Source of the DNA: an uncultured Sutterella sp.
Lineage (GTDB): Bacteria > Pseudomonadota > Gammaproteobacteria > Burkholderiales > Burkholderiaceae_F
Assembly: GCA_900542195.1 (NCBI GenBank)
Contig: UQNA01000001.1
Coordinates: 62,001-126,000 of the forward strand
Reading direction: 5' to 3'
Length of the DNA stretch: 64,000 bases
The notes under the pieces were generated by a model. That model saw only the letters and a program-made list of their open reading frames with translations. It made no database searches and was not told the origin of the DNA. Every line of letters starts with the position of its first letter. Position 1 is the stretch's first letter. Positions 35,922 to 47,400 of this stretch are shown piece by piece. Made by a program: the position numbers and the translations under genes.

Positions 35922-36632
35922 TCAGCCGTGACAAACACCGCATTGGTCGTTGTTGTTCTGGGGCAGATAGCCATGCTGCGGACTGCGGTTCGGTTCTTTG
36001 GAACGATCAACCCAGGGAACGTAGCGGATAGCTTCTGTCGGGCAGGCTTTTACGCACTTCGGATCGCCGTCGCAAAGGAAGCATTTGCTGGCGACATTTT
36101 TTTCAACGTCAAAGCTCATCATGTTCCACGGACAAGCTTTTTGGCAGAGACCGCAGCCAATGCAGATTTCTTCGTCTACATAGCGGGCGCCGGTCTTCGG
36201 ATTTACACGAATAGCACCTTGCGGGCAAGCGTTAGCGCAAGGAACCGGGTGGTCGCATTGACGGCAAGTGTCTTGGATACAAATCGGGTCAAAACCGAAA
36301 GCTCCGTTATTAGGGCTGACGAGGGCCGTGCCTTGCGGACCGTACCACATGTTGCGGTTAATCTTGATTCTGGCAAGCTTGGGGTCGGCTTTTCCGTCAT
36401 TAAATTCCGTACAGGCTAATTCACAGCGCTGGCAAGTTACACAAAGGCTCGGATCTGCAATGAGGATGCCTTTTGGTGCTGAGAGAATGATATAGGGCTG
36501 GGCGCCTGTTTGGGCTTTTACGGTATTCATAGCAGCCATTGCAGCGGCAACTGTCGATACCTCTAAAAAGCCACGACGGGTAATATCTAACGGCAAACGT
36601 GCCTTAGAGAGCAGTTCTTTAAGATCTAACAT
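35922..36632 (-). CDS. ydhY: 4x[4Fe-4S] ferredoxin-type subunit with a twin-arginine motif (YdhY-like)
   Basis: A 236-residue iron-sulfur protein from the ATG at 36632, which has GGAG 6-7 bases upstream. An upstream TTG at 36653 is less likely. TRRGFLEVSTVAAAMAAM near residues 18-35 is a twin-arginine-like signal, though its hydrophobic part is weak. Four cluster motifs follow: CVTCQRCELAC, CRQCDHPVPCANAC, CIGCGLCQKAC and CFLCDGDPKCVKAC. It is the first gene of the operon, as ydhY is in E. coli, and lies 21 bases before the AOR-type gene. It is the likely direct electron partner of that enzyme. Confidence 0.88.
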   Translation of the reverse strand: MLDLKELLSKARLPLDITRRGFLEVSTVAAAMAAMNTVKAQTGAQPYIILSAPKGILIADPSLCVTCQRCELACTEFNDGKADPKLARIKINRNMWYGPQGTALVSPNNGAFGFDPICIQDTCRQCDHPVPCANACPQGAIRVNPKTGARYVDEEICIGCGLCQKACPWNMMSFDVEKNVASKCFLCDGDPKCVKACPTEAIRYVPWVDRSKEPNRSPQHGYLPQNNNDQCGVCHG

Positions 36633-37294
36633 TAAAGACTCCGTTGATTGCAAAGTAAATGGGGGTACTTATTCATTAGTTCGCACTAATGAACTTATGG
36701 TTTTCGAAGCGGGGCAGATTTATAAGGATTCACGTCCGGAAAATGGACGATCCTCTTAGTTTGGAGGAGGGAGAGAGAAAGGCAGAGTCGCGTTTTGCTT
36801 TACCAGTGAGCAAAACGATTGAGAGAGAACTTGTCTACCGGTAATTTTTCTATTTATCCGGGCGGAAAGCATTTTGAGCTCCTTGCTACGAAACCATTAG
36901 TTGGGGTGAAAGAAATCGTTTCGTTTCATTTCGTTTCAGAGTATATCCCCAAGAAATAACCCGATAAAAGATCGTCAAATTTTGTAATAATCACTCAAAT
37001 ACGCTATTTGCTCATCCGAAAGGATGAATATAACTGTTGGGAATCAATGTTTTTTAACACTTTGTAATAAATATTTTGTCACACCCAAATTGAGATCTAT
37101 TGTTGGATTTTCACAAAAAATACATCAAGTTAGCACGCTAAGTTATTGAAAAAGATGTCTATGTATGCGCAAAAACTGTAATTTTTGACAATTATTGGAC
37201 TGAATTGTGTCGGAGGGCTCACTCTTCAATGAACCGGTTCTTACCTCATGCGTTTTCATGAGATTTCAAACATTTTTTGAAGCTAGAAAGGACT
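36633..37294. other. Promoter-containing gap upstream of the redox operon
   Basis: About 660 bases without a credible gene, strongly AT-rich beyond 36940. It should hold the minus-strand promoter of the redox operon. Half-sites resembling TTGAT occur on the minus strand near 37046 and 37127, but no full FNR/Crp palindrome was found. A perfect hairpin lies at 36791-36817. CGTCC/GGACG also form a short hairpin near 36734-36750. Confidence 0.5.
36791..36817. promoter_or_regulatory. Perfect 9-bp inverted repeat in the redox-operon leader
   Basis: CGTTTTGCT (36791-36799) and AGCAAAACG (36809-36817) are perfect inverted repeats around TTACCAGTG. It lies about 160 bases upstream of the first gene. 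No T tract follows on either strand, so an operator or leader RNA element is more likely than a terminator. Confidence 0.4.
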
Positions 37295-38740
37295 CTATTG
37301 CGGCTTTGCCGCAGTTTCAATAGAGTTCTTATGTTGTCGCTGATATTGATTGAAGAAGTACAAAGGTGTTGAAATAAAAATAACCAATCCGGCAATCAAG
37401 AAAAAGATATACCCAAGGCTCGCCCAAACTCCCTTCGAGAGAATTTGTTCCGGAGGAACAAATCCGCACAAGATAGAAATAAAACAAGTAACGAAAGCAA
37501 CGCCTGACATCAGGCACAATCCAACTTTGCCGCCGGGCACTTGATAAGAGCCTTTCTTATCGGGATACCGCAGCTTAAGTCGAATAGCAGCTGCAAACAT
37601 TAGAAGGTACATCACCATATAGAGCTCTCCGCAAAGAGCTAAAAAGAGCCAAAAGGCGTCTGATACGGACGGCATTACCAAGACGCTCAAAGCCAAGAAT
37701 GTGGCACATCCTGTTTGAAGAATCAGGATGCTGGTTTGCATACCGAATGAATTCCGGGTCTGCCAGTACTTAGGCAGGTAACCTTCTTGGGCTACTTCCA
37801 GAAGGCCGCGGGAGGGTCCGTTCATCCACGTTACGATGGAAGCGAGAGCACCGTAGGCCAGAAAAGCAGCAAGGATAGGAGTGAACCATGAAAAACCAAG
37901 AGCTTTAAGCATGGTCTCAAAACTTTGACATACGCCCGCAGACATGGAAAGCTGAGCACCGGGGACCACTAAAGCAACGGATAACGCACCGAAGATAGAG
38001 AAGAAAAGAATAATAAGTGAGGCCAAGAAGATAGCTCTCGGGAAGGCCGATGTCGGATTCTTCATATTAGTCACGTGAACGGAACTCATTTCCATACCCG
38101 CTAATGACACCATCATCCCTGCCAGCAGCATCCACTGTTTTGGAGTGGACAAATCGGGAATAAGGGCTGCTCCTCCGTTAAAAGGGATCTGGATTGGTTT
38201 GTCGGTGAGAATATAGGCGGATGCAATCGCTATAAGAAAGAATCCCGGAATAATCGTGCCTACCAACACGCCGGACTTGGAGAGGAAAACCGAAAGCCTC
38301 ATGCCTCGGAAATTCAGAACCGTTGCAATCCAAAGAATGGCGATAGTAGTGAAGAAGATGTACCAGCGATTGTGAGCGAGCTCAGGGCTAAAGGTGTATG
38401 CCAAGCAAGTGGCCACAAAAGTCGCTGCTGCCGGATACCAAGGCAAGTTCTGAACCCACTCCATAAAGATAGCAAGGAATCCATATTTAGGGCCGAATGC
38501 TTCACGCACCCAAACAAAAACACCGCCGCGTTCCGGATAGGTACTAGCTAACTCAGCCGAAACCAAAGCCGAAGGAACAAAGAAACAGACAGCAGAGGCA
38601 ACGAGGAAAAAGATAATATTCCAACCGTACTCTGCCATGCTCGGCAAATTTCTCAAAGAGAAGACCGAACAAACTGTGAGCATAGCCATAGCGCCGATGC
38701 TCATCGTAAAACTTGTTTTATTTCTCTCGGTACCGCCCAC
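37295..38740 (-). CDS. APC-family amino-acid antiporter (GadC-like)
   Basis: A 481-residue, twelve-helix amino-acid permease. The first helix region SFTMSIGAMAMLTVCSVFSLRNLP and the conserved ELASTYPERGGVFVWVREAFG match the glutamate:GABA antiporter (GadC/YjeM-like) branch. The GTG at 38740 has GGAGG 7 bases upstream and is preferred; a TTG at 38764 would add eight residues. It is a single gene in a large gap, with a stem-loop (37291-37327, ACTCTATTG pairing with CAATAGAGT) overlapping the stop codon. The substrate could be glutamate, aspartate or another amino acid. Confidence 0.85.
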   Translation of the reverse strand: MGGTERNKTSFTMSIGAMAMLTVCSVFSLRNLPSMAEYGWNIIFFLVASAVCFFVPSALVSAELASTYPERGGVFVWVREAFGPKYGFLAIFMEWVQNLPWYPAAATFVATCLAYTFSPELAHNRWYIFFTTIAILWIATVLNFRGMRLSVFLSKSGVLVGTIIPGFFLIAIASAYILTDKPIQIPFNGGAALIPDLSTPKQWMLLAGMMVSLAGMEMSSVHVTNMKNPTSAFPRAIFLASLIILFFSIFGALSVALVVPGAQLSMSAGVCQSFETMLKALGFSWFTPILAAFLAYGALASIVTWMNGPSRGLLEVAQEGYLPKYWQTRNSFGMQTSILILQTGCATFLALSVLVMPSVSDAFWLFLALCGELYMVMYLLMFAAAIRLKLRYPDKKGSYQVPGGKVGLCLMSGVAFVTCFISILCGFVPPEQILSKGVWASLGYIFFLIAGLVIFISTPLYFFNQYQRQHKNSIETAAKPQ

Positions 38741-39499
38741 GGCCTTCCCTCCCACAACTTTCAACTTCGGACTATAGCCCCATGATTCGAATGCAGATTT
38801 CTAAAGATCCCAAAACAGAACTATTCCGCTTTAACGTTAGTTATGTTTAATTCTTATGAGGAGGCAGAATCGTCCCATGCATGTCGAACATTCAGAATGA
38901 AGTCCTAAAAAATCGTGTTTTATATCAAAAAGTTGGAGTCCTTTTACAGAATTACACCCCAATTCGTTAAAGATGGTTGCGAAAAGCCAAACCTTGGCCC
39001 AATAGGTTACATCGGTTTACTTCTTACGAAAATTTGACGAACCGCAAAAGACCTATTGTTGAAATTGAGAGCCTCATACATTTTTGAGCTATTTGCATTC
39101 AAATTTTTTAGAACCGAACAAAAAGTACTTTCTTGAATAAATACATAAGAATTTTTTCAAAACTCTCGAGGGTGAATTGGACTCAACTAGACGGTTAATT
39201 CGATAGGTGTGTAATTTGCTTTTCTATGTGCGATACCAGGAAGATTTTTTCTTCGCACAACTCTGTCTTTAAAAGCAGGAATAAAAATCAATACTTGCGC
39301 CCAAGTTGAGCTCTTTTTTAATTTTTTCTTGGAAGTACTCACTTTGTACGTAATGATTGTCGTTCTCGATACATTCCCTAAAAAGTTTTAACAACCAGCC
39401 AACTCACTAACTTTCAATCCTATCTCGATTTGCCATTTTTGTCCCTCTTCGGGCTATGATTTGCCTCAAATTATATAAATAACCTTAAGCCTGAGATAA
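38741..39499. other. Gene-free region upstream of the giant autotransporter
   Basis: About 760 AT-rich bases with divergent genes on both sides. No credible coding sequence, tRNA or repeat was found. It must contain the promoters of the antiporter and of the giant autotransporter. Confidence 0.5.
39430..39460 (+). promoter_or_regulatory. Possible sigma-70 promoter of the giant autotransporter
   Basis: TTGCCA (39430-39435) and TATGAT (39455-39460) resemble -35 and -10 boxes but with a 19-base spacer, longer than optimal. They lie about 40 bases before the ATG at 39500. Confidence 0.3.
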
Positions 39500-39706
39500 A
39501 TGTATATACATGCACGTTCCGTATGCCCGAAAAGCGGCAGAAATAAGCTCGTCGCTGCCATAGCCAGCGCGCTCGTCGCCCTCCCTCTTGGAATCCCATC
39601 TGATGGGTACTCCGCCGACTCAAACGCTGTCTTCCCAGCAGACGATGTCCTAGAAATTTCTGCCACGTCAAATAAAGGGGGGGAGTACGCCTTCGTCAAT
39701 AGCTGA
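39500..39706 (+). pseudogene. Giant autotransporter, segment 1: signal peptide, out of frame
   Basis: A 68-codon frame begins with a classic signal peptide: basic RNK, the hydrophobic stretch LVAAIASALVALPLG, and possible cleavage after DGYSA. It then runs into a G7 tract (39677-39683) and stops at 39704. Removing one G joins it without any stop to the passenger frame (GGSTPSSIADKIKKEKYKR and onwards). It is thus the export signal of the following 9.2 kb. A small lesion or an OFF phase state separates it. The start codon has only a weak Shine-Dalgarno. Confidence 0.75.
39677..39683 (+). repeat. G7 homopolymer, candidate phase-variation tract
   Basis: Seven consecutive G residues lie within AAATAAA(G)7AGTACG, about 60 codons into the giant autotransporter. 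With G6 (or G9) the signal peptide is in frame with the passenger; with G7, as seen here, translation stops after 68 codons. Confidence 0.7.
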
Positions 39707-42700
39707 CAAAATAAAAAAAGAGAAGTACAAAAGACTTCCGGATTTCTCCACTGAAAGATGGGCATTGTTTCTCACGGATCCGAAATGGAGCACTTTGAGC
39801 GATAATGCTGATTACCGCTCTTTGAGCGAACCCACGTACAAGAATTCCCAACTCTTCATTACTGCCAAAGGAAGCAATATGGCAGGGGAAGATGAGTCAA
39901 AAAGATTCTCGATTTTCGGTGCTTACTATGACGGAGACAATAAAAATGGAACAAACGATGGTACAGACGGCCTTAAGCGTCAAACTCCAACTGAAGACCA
40001 ACGTAAGCTTTTAAGCCAATACTTTAGCCAAAGAACGCTTACTCTTACACTTGATAAATCATCGGACGAACAACCCTATACCTTGTTTGTTTCCGACGTT
40101 TTCGGGGCAAATAATGACTTTGCCGGAAGAGCCGTAAGTAACACGGCTATGCCTAAAGACAGCGATTTCGTAAAAGCCAATAATAATTCTGTTCTTATTA
40201 ATCTAGAGAACAATACTTTGAACTTCAAGAGAATCAAAGGAGGCAAAGGAGTCAGCTGGAGAGAACTCACCGGCAAGAATAACGTCAAACCTATCACCCA
40301 GGCCTCGTATAACCTGGTTGTAATAGAGGGAGCAGAAAAGTCTCAAAATCAAATCAATCTTATCGGTGTTTATGACCAAGAAGACTCTAACTCAATCCAA
40401 ACTGAAGACAAAGAGTTTTATCTGAATCCCTCTATTTTCGGAGGAGATGCCCTTCAGGCGGATCACAATATTGTCTTTTTAAAGAATGTTAATACAGACG
40501 GGATCGCCCGCAAATTCGGCATTGTGGGAGGTAGAGCTCAAGACGGCACTGCAGTAAATGGCTCGACATCCGTTGGGGCAGACAGCCGAAACAATTTAGT
40601 CTTGATTCAAAACTCTATTATTGGGGTTGATGGGGAAAAGAGCGAAGGTACCAATGTGTACGGGGGCCTGGGCTACGCTTCTGCACAAAATAATGCTGTA
40701 GTCATAGACAACACCAAGATCTTAGGCAATGTTTCGGGAGGCTTAAGCTTCTTAGATAATGTAATGTTCGACGGCTCTTACCATAAGTTTGTCTATGGTC
40801 CAAAGATTTCTAGTGACGGTTTCAATGCCGATCAAGTCCTAAGATCCTTTAACAAAGGTCTGACCGAAGACCATAACAGCGTCTACCTTAACCAGGCTGT
40901 GCTCGAGGGAACCTCCGCCGTCTACGCAAGCTCCGGTGGCCTTATCAAAACAACAGACGACAAACCCCAGGACTATATATATTTTGTTAATTCTAAACTT
41001 GTTAACCTGAGAAGAGGTACCGTTTACTTAAACGGTGCTAATCGTGCTTCTTCAATTTATGCCGATACGGTGTACTTTGGTAAGGTATTTGATTCTTCTG
41101 GGAAAAAGCTTTTAGCTGACACCTATACTGATGCTAAACCTCTTACGGTCACCTTCGGTCACAGTCTCTCAGAGTCATACATCCGAACCTCCGCTGGTTT
41201 CCACTCAACGTTGACACGCTTGAACGAAGACCAAAGTGATATCACACACGGAAAACACAATTACTGGACTAAGGTTGTAGTGAATTTAGGCGATGTCACT
41301 AAAATTAATGGTGACGGCAAGCATTTGAACACTACGGTTCCAGTATTTGAAAAAGAAGTGAGAGATGGAAATTCATATGCTGTCGCGAAGGACACGGTAT
41401 TTTCCCTTCTCGCCCAAGACAATGTCGGAGGCTCAAGCACCTTCTTGGCAATTTCTTCTGGTTACCACACGGATTCTGATGGAAAAATTCTTGACAGTAC
41501 ACCCGTCCGTGCTCTTAATTTGAATTGGTCTCGTATCCTTGAATACCGCCTCTCTTATGCATCCGGAGGAAGGTATTCAAAGGATCCTAATGAAAAACTA
41601 ACCGTTGAAATCAACCAACCGGCTCCATCATACTCGAATGCTGCCGTTCCTCTTCCGTTGCTTCAAGTCTTCCAAGGAGAGGCTGAGGTTCTTTCTCCTT
41701 CCGAAACTTATGTTTGGGTTGACGGAGACAGGAACTGGTACAAGACTCAAGAAGACTATAACGCTAAGGAAAACCCAATCATAGACAAAATCGCTTTTCT
41801 TGAAGAGGTTCAGACTCAAACAGCAAAATCTCGCAAGTTAAAGGCAGACATTCAACAAAATGGGAAAGAGGTCGCAAGGGCTGAATACGCTCTGCTCCCG
41901 TACCTCAGTGTCGGAGAACTGTATGAAGTTAAAGATACAGACGGACGCGTAGAGAACTTTAAGGGCCATATCTTCTCTTTGACCCCATTGCTGAAGACCG
42001 ACGCCGATCTATTTGTATCAAAAAATAATGTTGACGGCACTACTAATATTTTTAAGGGAAATTTTGATGAAACCCAGCTGTACTATCGCGACGAAGACGG
42101 TAATTTCTACGAAGAAGTAGCTTCAGCCGGAGATATTGTAAGCGTCACCAATCTATCCGGAACCAGTGCTGAAGCCGGTGGTCTTGCCTTAGGTTCGCGT
42201 CTCATGAAACTCGAGCTCTTGGACCAAGTGGTTCTGAATGGACTAACAGAGGATCAAACTGACATCTCTACTGATTCCTACACCGCAGAGATGGAACTAA
42301 CGGGCATAGGAGGAATTTATATTCCTGCTTCAAATACTGTTTTCATCGGAGGAAAGGACAATCAAAATTCTTTCTCTGGTAAGACAGAAGTCGGAGCATC
42401 CGGAAAACTTTCCTTAGTCGCTACCGGAGCTCTCGGAAATACCGAAAGTGTGGTACTTGGAAGTGCGGCTACTCTTACCGTTTCCAAACGCATTGATTCC
42501 AAAGAAGATAAACCGACTACTTCTCAGACGATAAAGAATATCAATGGGGCTGACGACAAAACCTCACTGGTTATAGAGAAAGATAATTCCCTAAAACTTA
42601 CGGGATCTACTGATGCAGGCCAAATCGGAATTGTCAGTGGAGCAGGAAATCTAAGCATTGAAAATACTAAATTTAAAATCTTGTCTAGTGGCACCTTCTC

Positions 42701-44492
42701 CGGTCCTACCAATCTAACTGCATCAACCTTAACGCTTAATAAAGCCGACGGTCTGGGAACAAGTGCCGTCACATTTGACAATAAGCCAACAGTTATTTTT
42801 GAGTCTCCGAATGGAACCTCGGACAATAACAATACTTTCCAAGGTGAGGGTTCCCTTCTGGTAAATGGCGGATCCCTGACTTTGGCCGGAAAGTACGCTG
42901 ATCTAACCTCGACCTTTACTGGCGGCCTAACTCTCGAAAATGCCACAGTCACAACTAAGAATGATAACGGTTACGGTTGGAAGAGAGTGGGTTCAGGCGA
43001 TATTGCCTTAAACGGCACCTCTTCTCTCACGGTCTATTATTCAAACGTTCAAGAGACAACCGGTGCGTCTTTTGAAAATAAGAAGCTCTCAGGCAGTGGA
43101 ACTCTGAGCCTTGTTAACTCCGGGACAAATCAAGATAGTTTTAAATTCGGATCTCAGAACAATTCCGGTACTTTTACCGGCACTCTTGCTCTCAACAACG
43201 TCGGTATTTCACTTGACGGTCAAAATGCGACCGCAATGAAAAATGCTTCACTGAAGCTTGACAATAAATCCACAGCCATTATCACCAAAAAATTTGAAAC
43301 TACGGGAAAAGTCACCTTTCTAGCCGGTGCCACACTGGATTTTTCCTCTGTTGAAAATCACCTTGGGGCCAAAGAAATTTCCAACACCATTACCGCATCA
43401 AACGGATTTGACTTTTCGAATTCTCCTCAAGGAAAAATAAAAGTTAACCTCAGCGGTAAGGTAGGCACAGGCGATGCCTCTTTGGGTTTGCCTCTATTAG
43501 ATCAAGACAATGGTCCTGTAAAACTTTACTTTGGATTCGGCAATGTCACTGGAAGTTTGGCCAATATCAAATTAGTCAATGCCGATGGAACAGACCTAGA
43601 CTTAGGATCACAAAAATTTGACTATAAGGACGGGACTGCTGAACTGACCTACTCTTGGGGACTTACTGCCGATACTCCCAGCTCTCCTCTCTTCGGCACC
43701 TCTGAAGGTTTTGGATTAGGTTACAAACTCACAACAGTTAATGTCAATGATGGGGAGACCTTGGTTTTAGGACCTGTCGAAAATGGTCACGATTCCACTT
43801 TGTCGGCGAAGTTAACCAGCAACGAGGGAAGTGGCAGCGAAGTCGTAATTCACGGAGATCTCAACTTTGATAACCGTAATAATAACTTTGACAGTAAGCT
43901 GATCCTTACCGCAGGATCTTCTTTGACAGCCGTGGCCGGAGCACTTGGTCAGGAAGGTAGTCAGAAAGATGAATTGTTTGCATCCGAAGTCTCGCTTAAA
44001 GATTCTTCCAAACTGACTCTTAAGGAGGGTTCTCATACTATCGGAAGTCTCAATACTGCTAGCTCTAGCAATGTTGTAATGGATGCAGCCACTAACCTGA
44101 CCATTAGAGGAAACTCTACAGTTGAAGGGACCTTGGCTGGTGGCAAGAGCCTTAATTTTGAAGGAAAAGAGGGCTCGGTTCTAAATGTCAAAATCTCTTC
44201 TTCGAACGATCAATTCAAAGCCCTAGTTTCTTCTTTGGAATACACTTCCTTAACGCTTGGAAAGGTGTCCTCGCTCGGAAGTTCTCTCATTAAGCTGGAT
44301 CAGAACAGCACGGTTCAATACAGTGGCCCTAATTCCTGGAAGTCTTCTAACATCTTCGAGGGATTAGGCAGCATCGTTTATCAAGCACAAGACAGTGAAG
44401 CCAACACTTTTACTTTTAATGAAAAACAAGGAGAGTTTTCGGGAACCCTCGAGCTTCAGAAGGCACACATAGAACTTTCTGATGAGCAGTGA
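39684..44492 (+). pseudogene. Giant autotransporter, segment 2: N-terminal passenger
   Basis: One open frame of about 1,600 codons from just after the G7 tract to a TGA at 44490-44492. A start inside it (for example the TTG at 39765) would lack any signal peptide. The sequence is a beta-solenoid passenger rich in Asn, Ser, Gly and Thr. The second half carries autotransporter-associated beta-strand repeats such as GAGNLSIENTKFKILSSGTF and GSLLVNGGSLTLAGKYADL. The frame ends at IELSDEQ and continues at TALQNATLKLG in segment 3, shifted by one base. No enzymatic motif was recognised. Confidence 0.8.
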
Positions 44493-47400
44493 CGGCATTA
44501 CAAAACGCCACTTTAAAGCTGGGAAGCAACTCTTCCGCACTGGTAGTAGGAGACAGAAAACTCTCCCAACTTGAAATGTCCTCCGGCTCAGTGTTGAATT
44601 TAGGGAAAGTTGACTTAGTCAATCAAAAAGCTACCGGCAGTCTGCAGGTTAATACATTAGGAACCATTAACGGCCAGATTACTTTCGGCGGATTTACTGC
44701 AGATATAAATGGAGAATGGGAAAAACTTCTTGATTTGGATGAAACAGCGTATACCAAGCTAGTTAGTGGTCCTAAAGAAACCTCAACTCCCAATCCACAG
44801 TTCACTTATTACGAGGTTATTCAGGAAAAGAAACTTGAGCTGGTTAAAGGTGAAAAGAAACTTGAGTTGGCTAAAGGTGTTGAGGGAACCTTCGACATCG
44901 ACTACACAAATACAAAAGATAACGAAATCGGTGCCTTCGTTACTTCAATCCTCAAATTATTGGATGTAGGGAAAGGAACGACTGTAACTTTTAAAAAAGG
45001 CAGCGGCTCCCAAGGCGATGATTTTTCGGCAGGTATCCTAGGTAAAGGCACAATTATTATTACGGATAATCTAATCTTTAATGCCAAAGAAGGAGACACT
45101 GAGTTTCAAGGAACATTAAAGGTTAATCCCGGCAGTTCTTTGACATTACAAAATGCCGAAGGCTTAGGAACTCAGGTTAGCCATGTCTCTGTCATTGAGA
45201 ACTCCGGGACTATCAATATTGCCAGCCAGACATACGCCAATAGGATTTCTGGAGCTGGAGACTGGAACCTTACAGGAGGTGCCAGCCCTAGCTTACATCT
45301 GGTTAATGCAGGTGGAAGCATCGGCAATTGGAGTGAAGGCACTTCTTCATGGATTCAAGGCAGCCTTGGAGGTGAGGGCAACATTCTTATTGACGAAGGC
45401 GCGCTCAAAATCGAAAGTTCTAATGAGAACCTACAAGGAAAATTAACCATTGGTTCCCAACGCACTAAGGCTGAAGTCATTTTGATGAAGACCGATTCTA
45501 TCGGGTCAATGGAGGTTGAAATTGCGAAGGAATCTCTCCTGACCTTGGAAGGTTTAAATGGAAAGTTTGAGAATGTTTTGACTTCCAGCAATGGCAAGGT
45601 TTTAGTCACTTCGAGCTCTAACCTCGACATTACTAACAGCAATGGATTCCAAGGAAGTTATGAAATAAATGATGGGTCTACACTTTCTTTTGGCGAACTT
45701 TCCGGCTTTGCCAATGCAACCAACGTTAGTGCTGATGTTGAGAAAGAATCCTCCCTTCGCTTGGAGTATGGCCAAGCGTGGGAACTCCAAAGCGTCATTT
45801 CCGGAGGTGGAACGATTGTTATTGGAGCAGGAACTACTGCCCATCGAATAATGTTCACAACTGATGTCGCTCAGACGATGGGAGAACAATTCTACGGTGA
45901 CATCCACGTTAAAAATGCCTACGTCGATCTCACGGCAAATGCCCAAGCAGCCCTGACCCGAGGCTCACTTGTCTTAGATAAAAACGGAAAAGCCTCAATC
46001 CAAGAACCCCCAAGCGGCTCTTCTTACAAAATCGGAGGTCTGAGCTTTAACGGAGGAATATTGGATGCTTCGAAGGCTATCGTCACTCCGGGCAAAGCAG
46101 ATGCTCAGACCTTATTGAATATCAGTGGCTATCACGAATCCGGAGACAAAACAGGCACACATGTATTAAACCTCTCCGTCGAAGTTGAAAGTTATATCCA
46201 AATACGTCTATCCAATAGCGCCGTCAGCTCTCAAAACATTTACTACGACCATATCAAAGACTTCTCTTTACTAGACCAAGACGAAGGTACGCTCAATGTC
46301 AGCAAAGATGATATTCTTCATGCAAAAATTGTCGGACTCTACAATGAAGATACTTGGGAGAACAAATCACGCGTTGAAGGCGACCTTGACAAAAACAAAC
46401 TGGTCAGCGAATTCTTTGATGAAAAGGGAAATGAACGCCAAATCAAGGACAGCACACACAAGCTTTATTCTGGTGCTCAGGAAGATCAAAACCAAGTAGG
46501 GGTTGGACACTATAACTTCAGTCTCTCCGCTCTTACAACTAACCAATCCTCAGAAAAGGCAGGTATTTACGTCGGTTACGGTCTTGTCGGCGTGGAAATT
46601 AAAGGAGGTAAGACTCTGACCTTAACACCGGGACGAGAAGCCGGTGGAGATACTTTCTCTGCGTGGGTCAAAGACGAAACCGGTTCAAGCGGCAACCTTG
46701 TCATTGCAAAAGGCCAACAAGAAGGAAATATTATTCGGCTGCAAAATAGTGCCAATGCTTACACAGGTACAACAACCGTTAATCAAGGCATGAAGCTTGT
46801 AGCTGCGACAGATAGCGCTCTTGGCAAGACAAGTGAACTCATCCTGGATGCCGGTTCTTCTTATGAACAAGCCGCCGGAACAACTCAAACTATTGGAAAA
46901 CTCAACCAATCCGCCGGACAAAGCTCTGTATTTGTAGATAAGAATGCTATTTTGGCTCTGGCTAAAGGTGGACTTTCCAACGGACATAATGCCCTGACAG
47001 GAGCCGGCACCCTTAAAGTCGAATCTGAGACTTTACAGGTCTCTCACTCTAATGCCGGACTCACAGGAAATGTGGAAATCGCCAACGATGCTTCCGTGCT
47101 CGCTTTATCCTCTCAATCTTTGGGTTCTTCGGACGTTATTCTCGAAGGCCAGGGCAGCTTAACCTTCAAGGACATTGGTGGCGGCTCCTCCGTCTCCAAC
47201 ACTTTCCATGGAGCGGGCTCGATCAATCTGTCTAAGTCCGATATAAAGTTCTCCAAATCCTCCACTGGATTTACAGGAACAATCATTCTTGACTCTCCTT
47301 CCCATCTGGCTGTGGAAAAACTTGATGCTTTAGGAGCCTCCGAGATTAAGAATGAAGGTACTCTTCACTTAAATCTGGATGCAGACGAAGGATGGAATGA

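Noticed and set aside
37040..37140. FNR-type binding site upstream of the redox operon
   Set aside because: Only half-sites resembling TTGAT were found; no matching ATCAA half at the right spacing.
44483..44495. Programmed ribosomal frameshift joining passenger segments 2 and 3
   Set aside because: The site GATGAGCAGTGACG has no slippery heptamer or obvious downstream structure; a simple one-base deletion explains it better.
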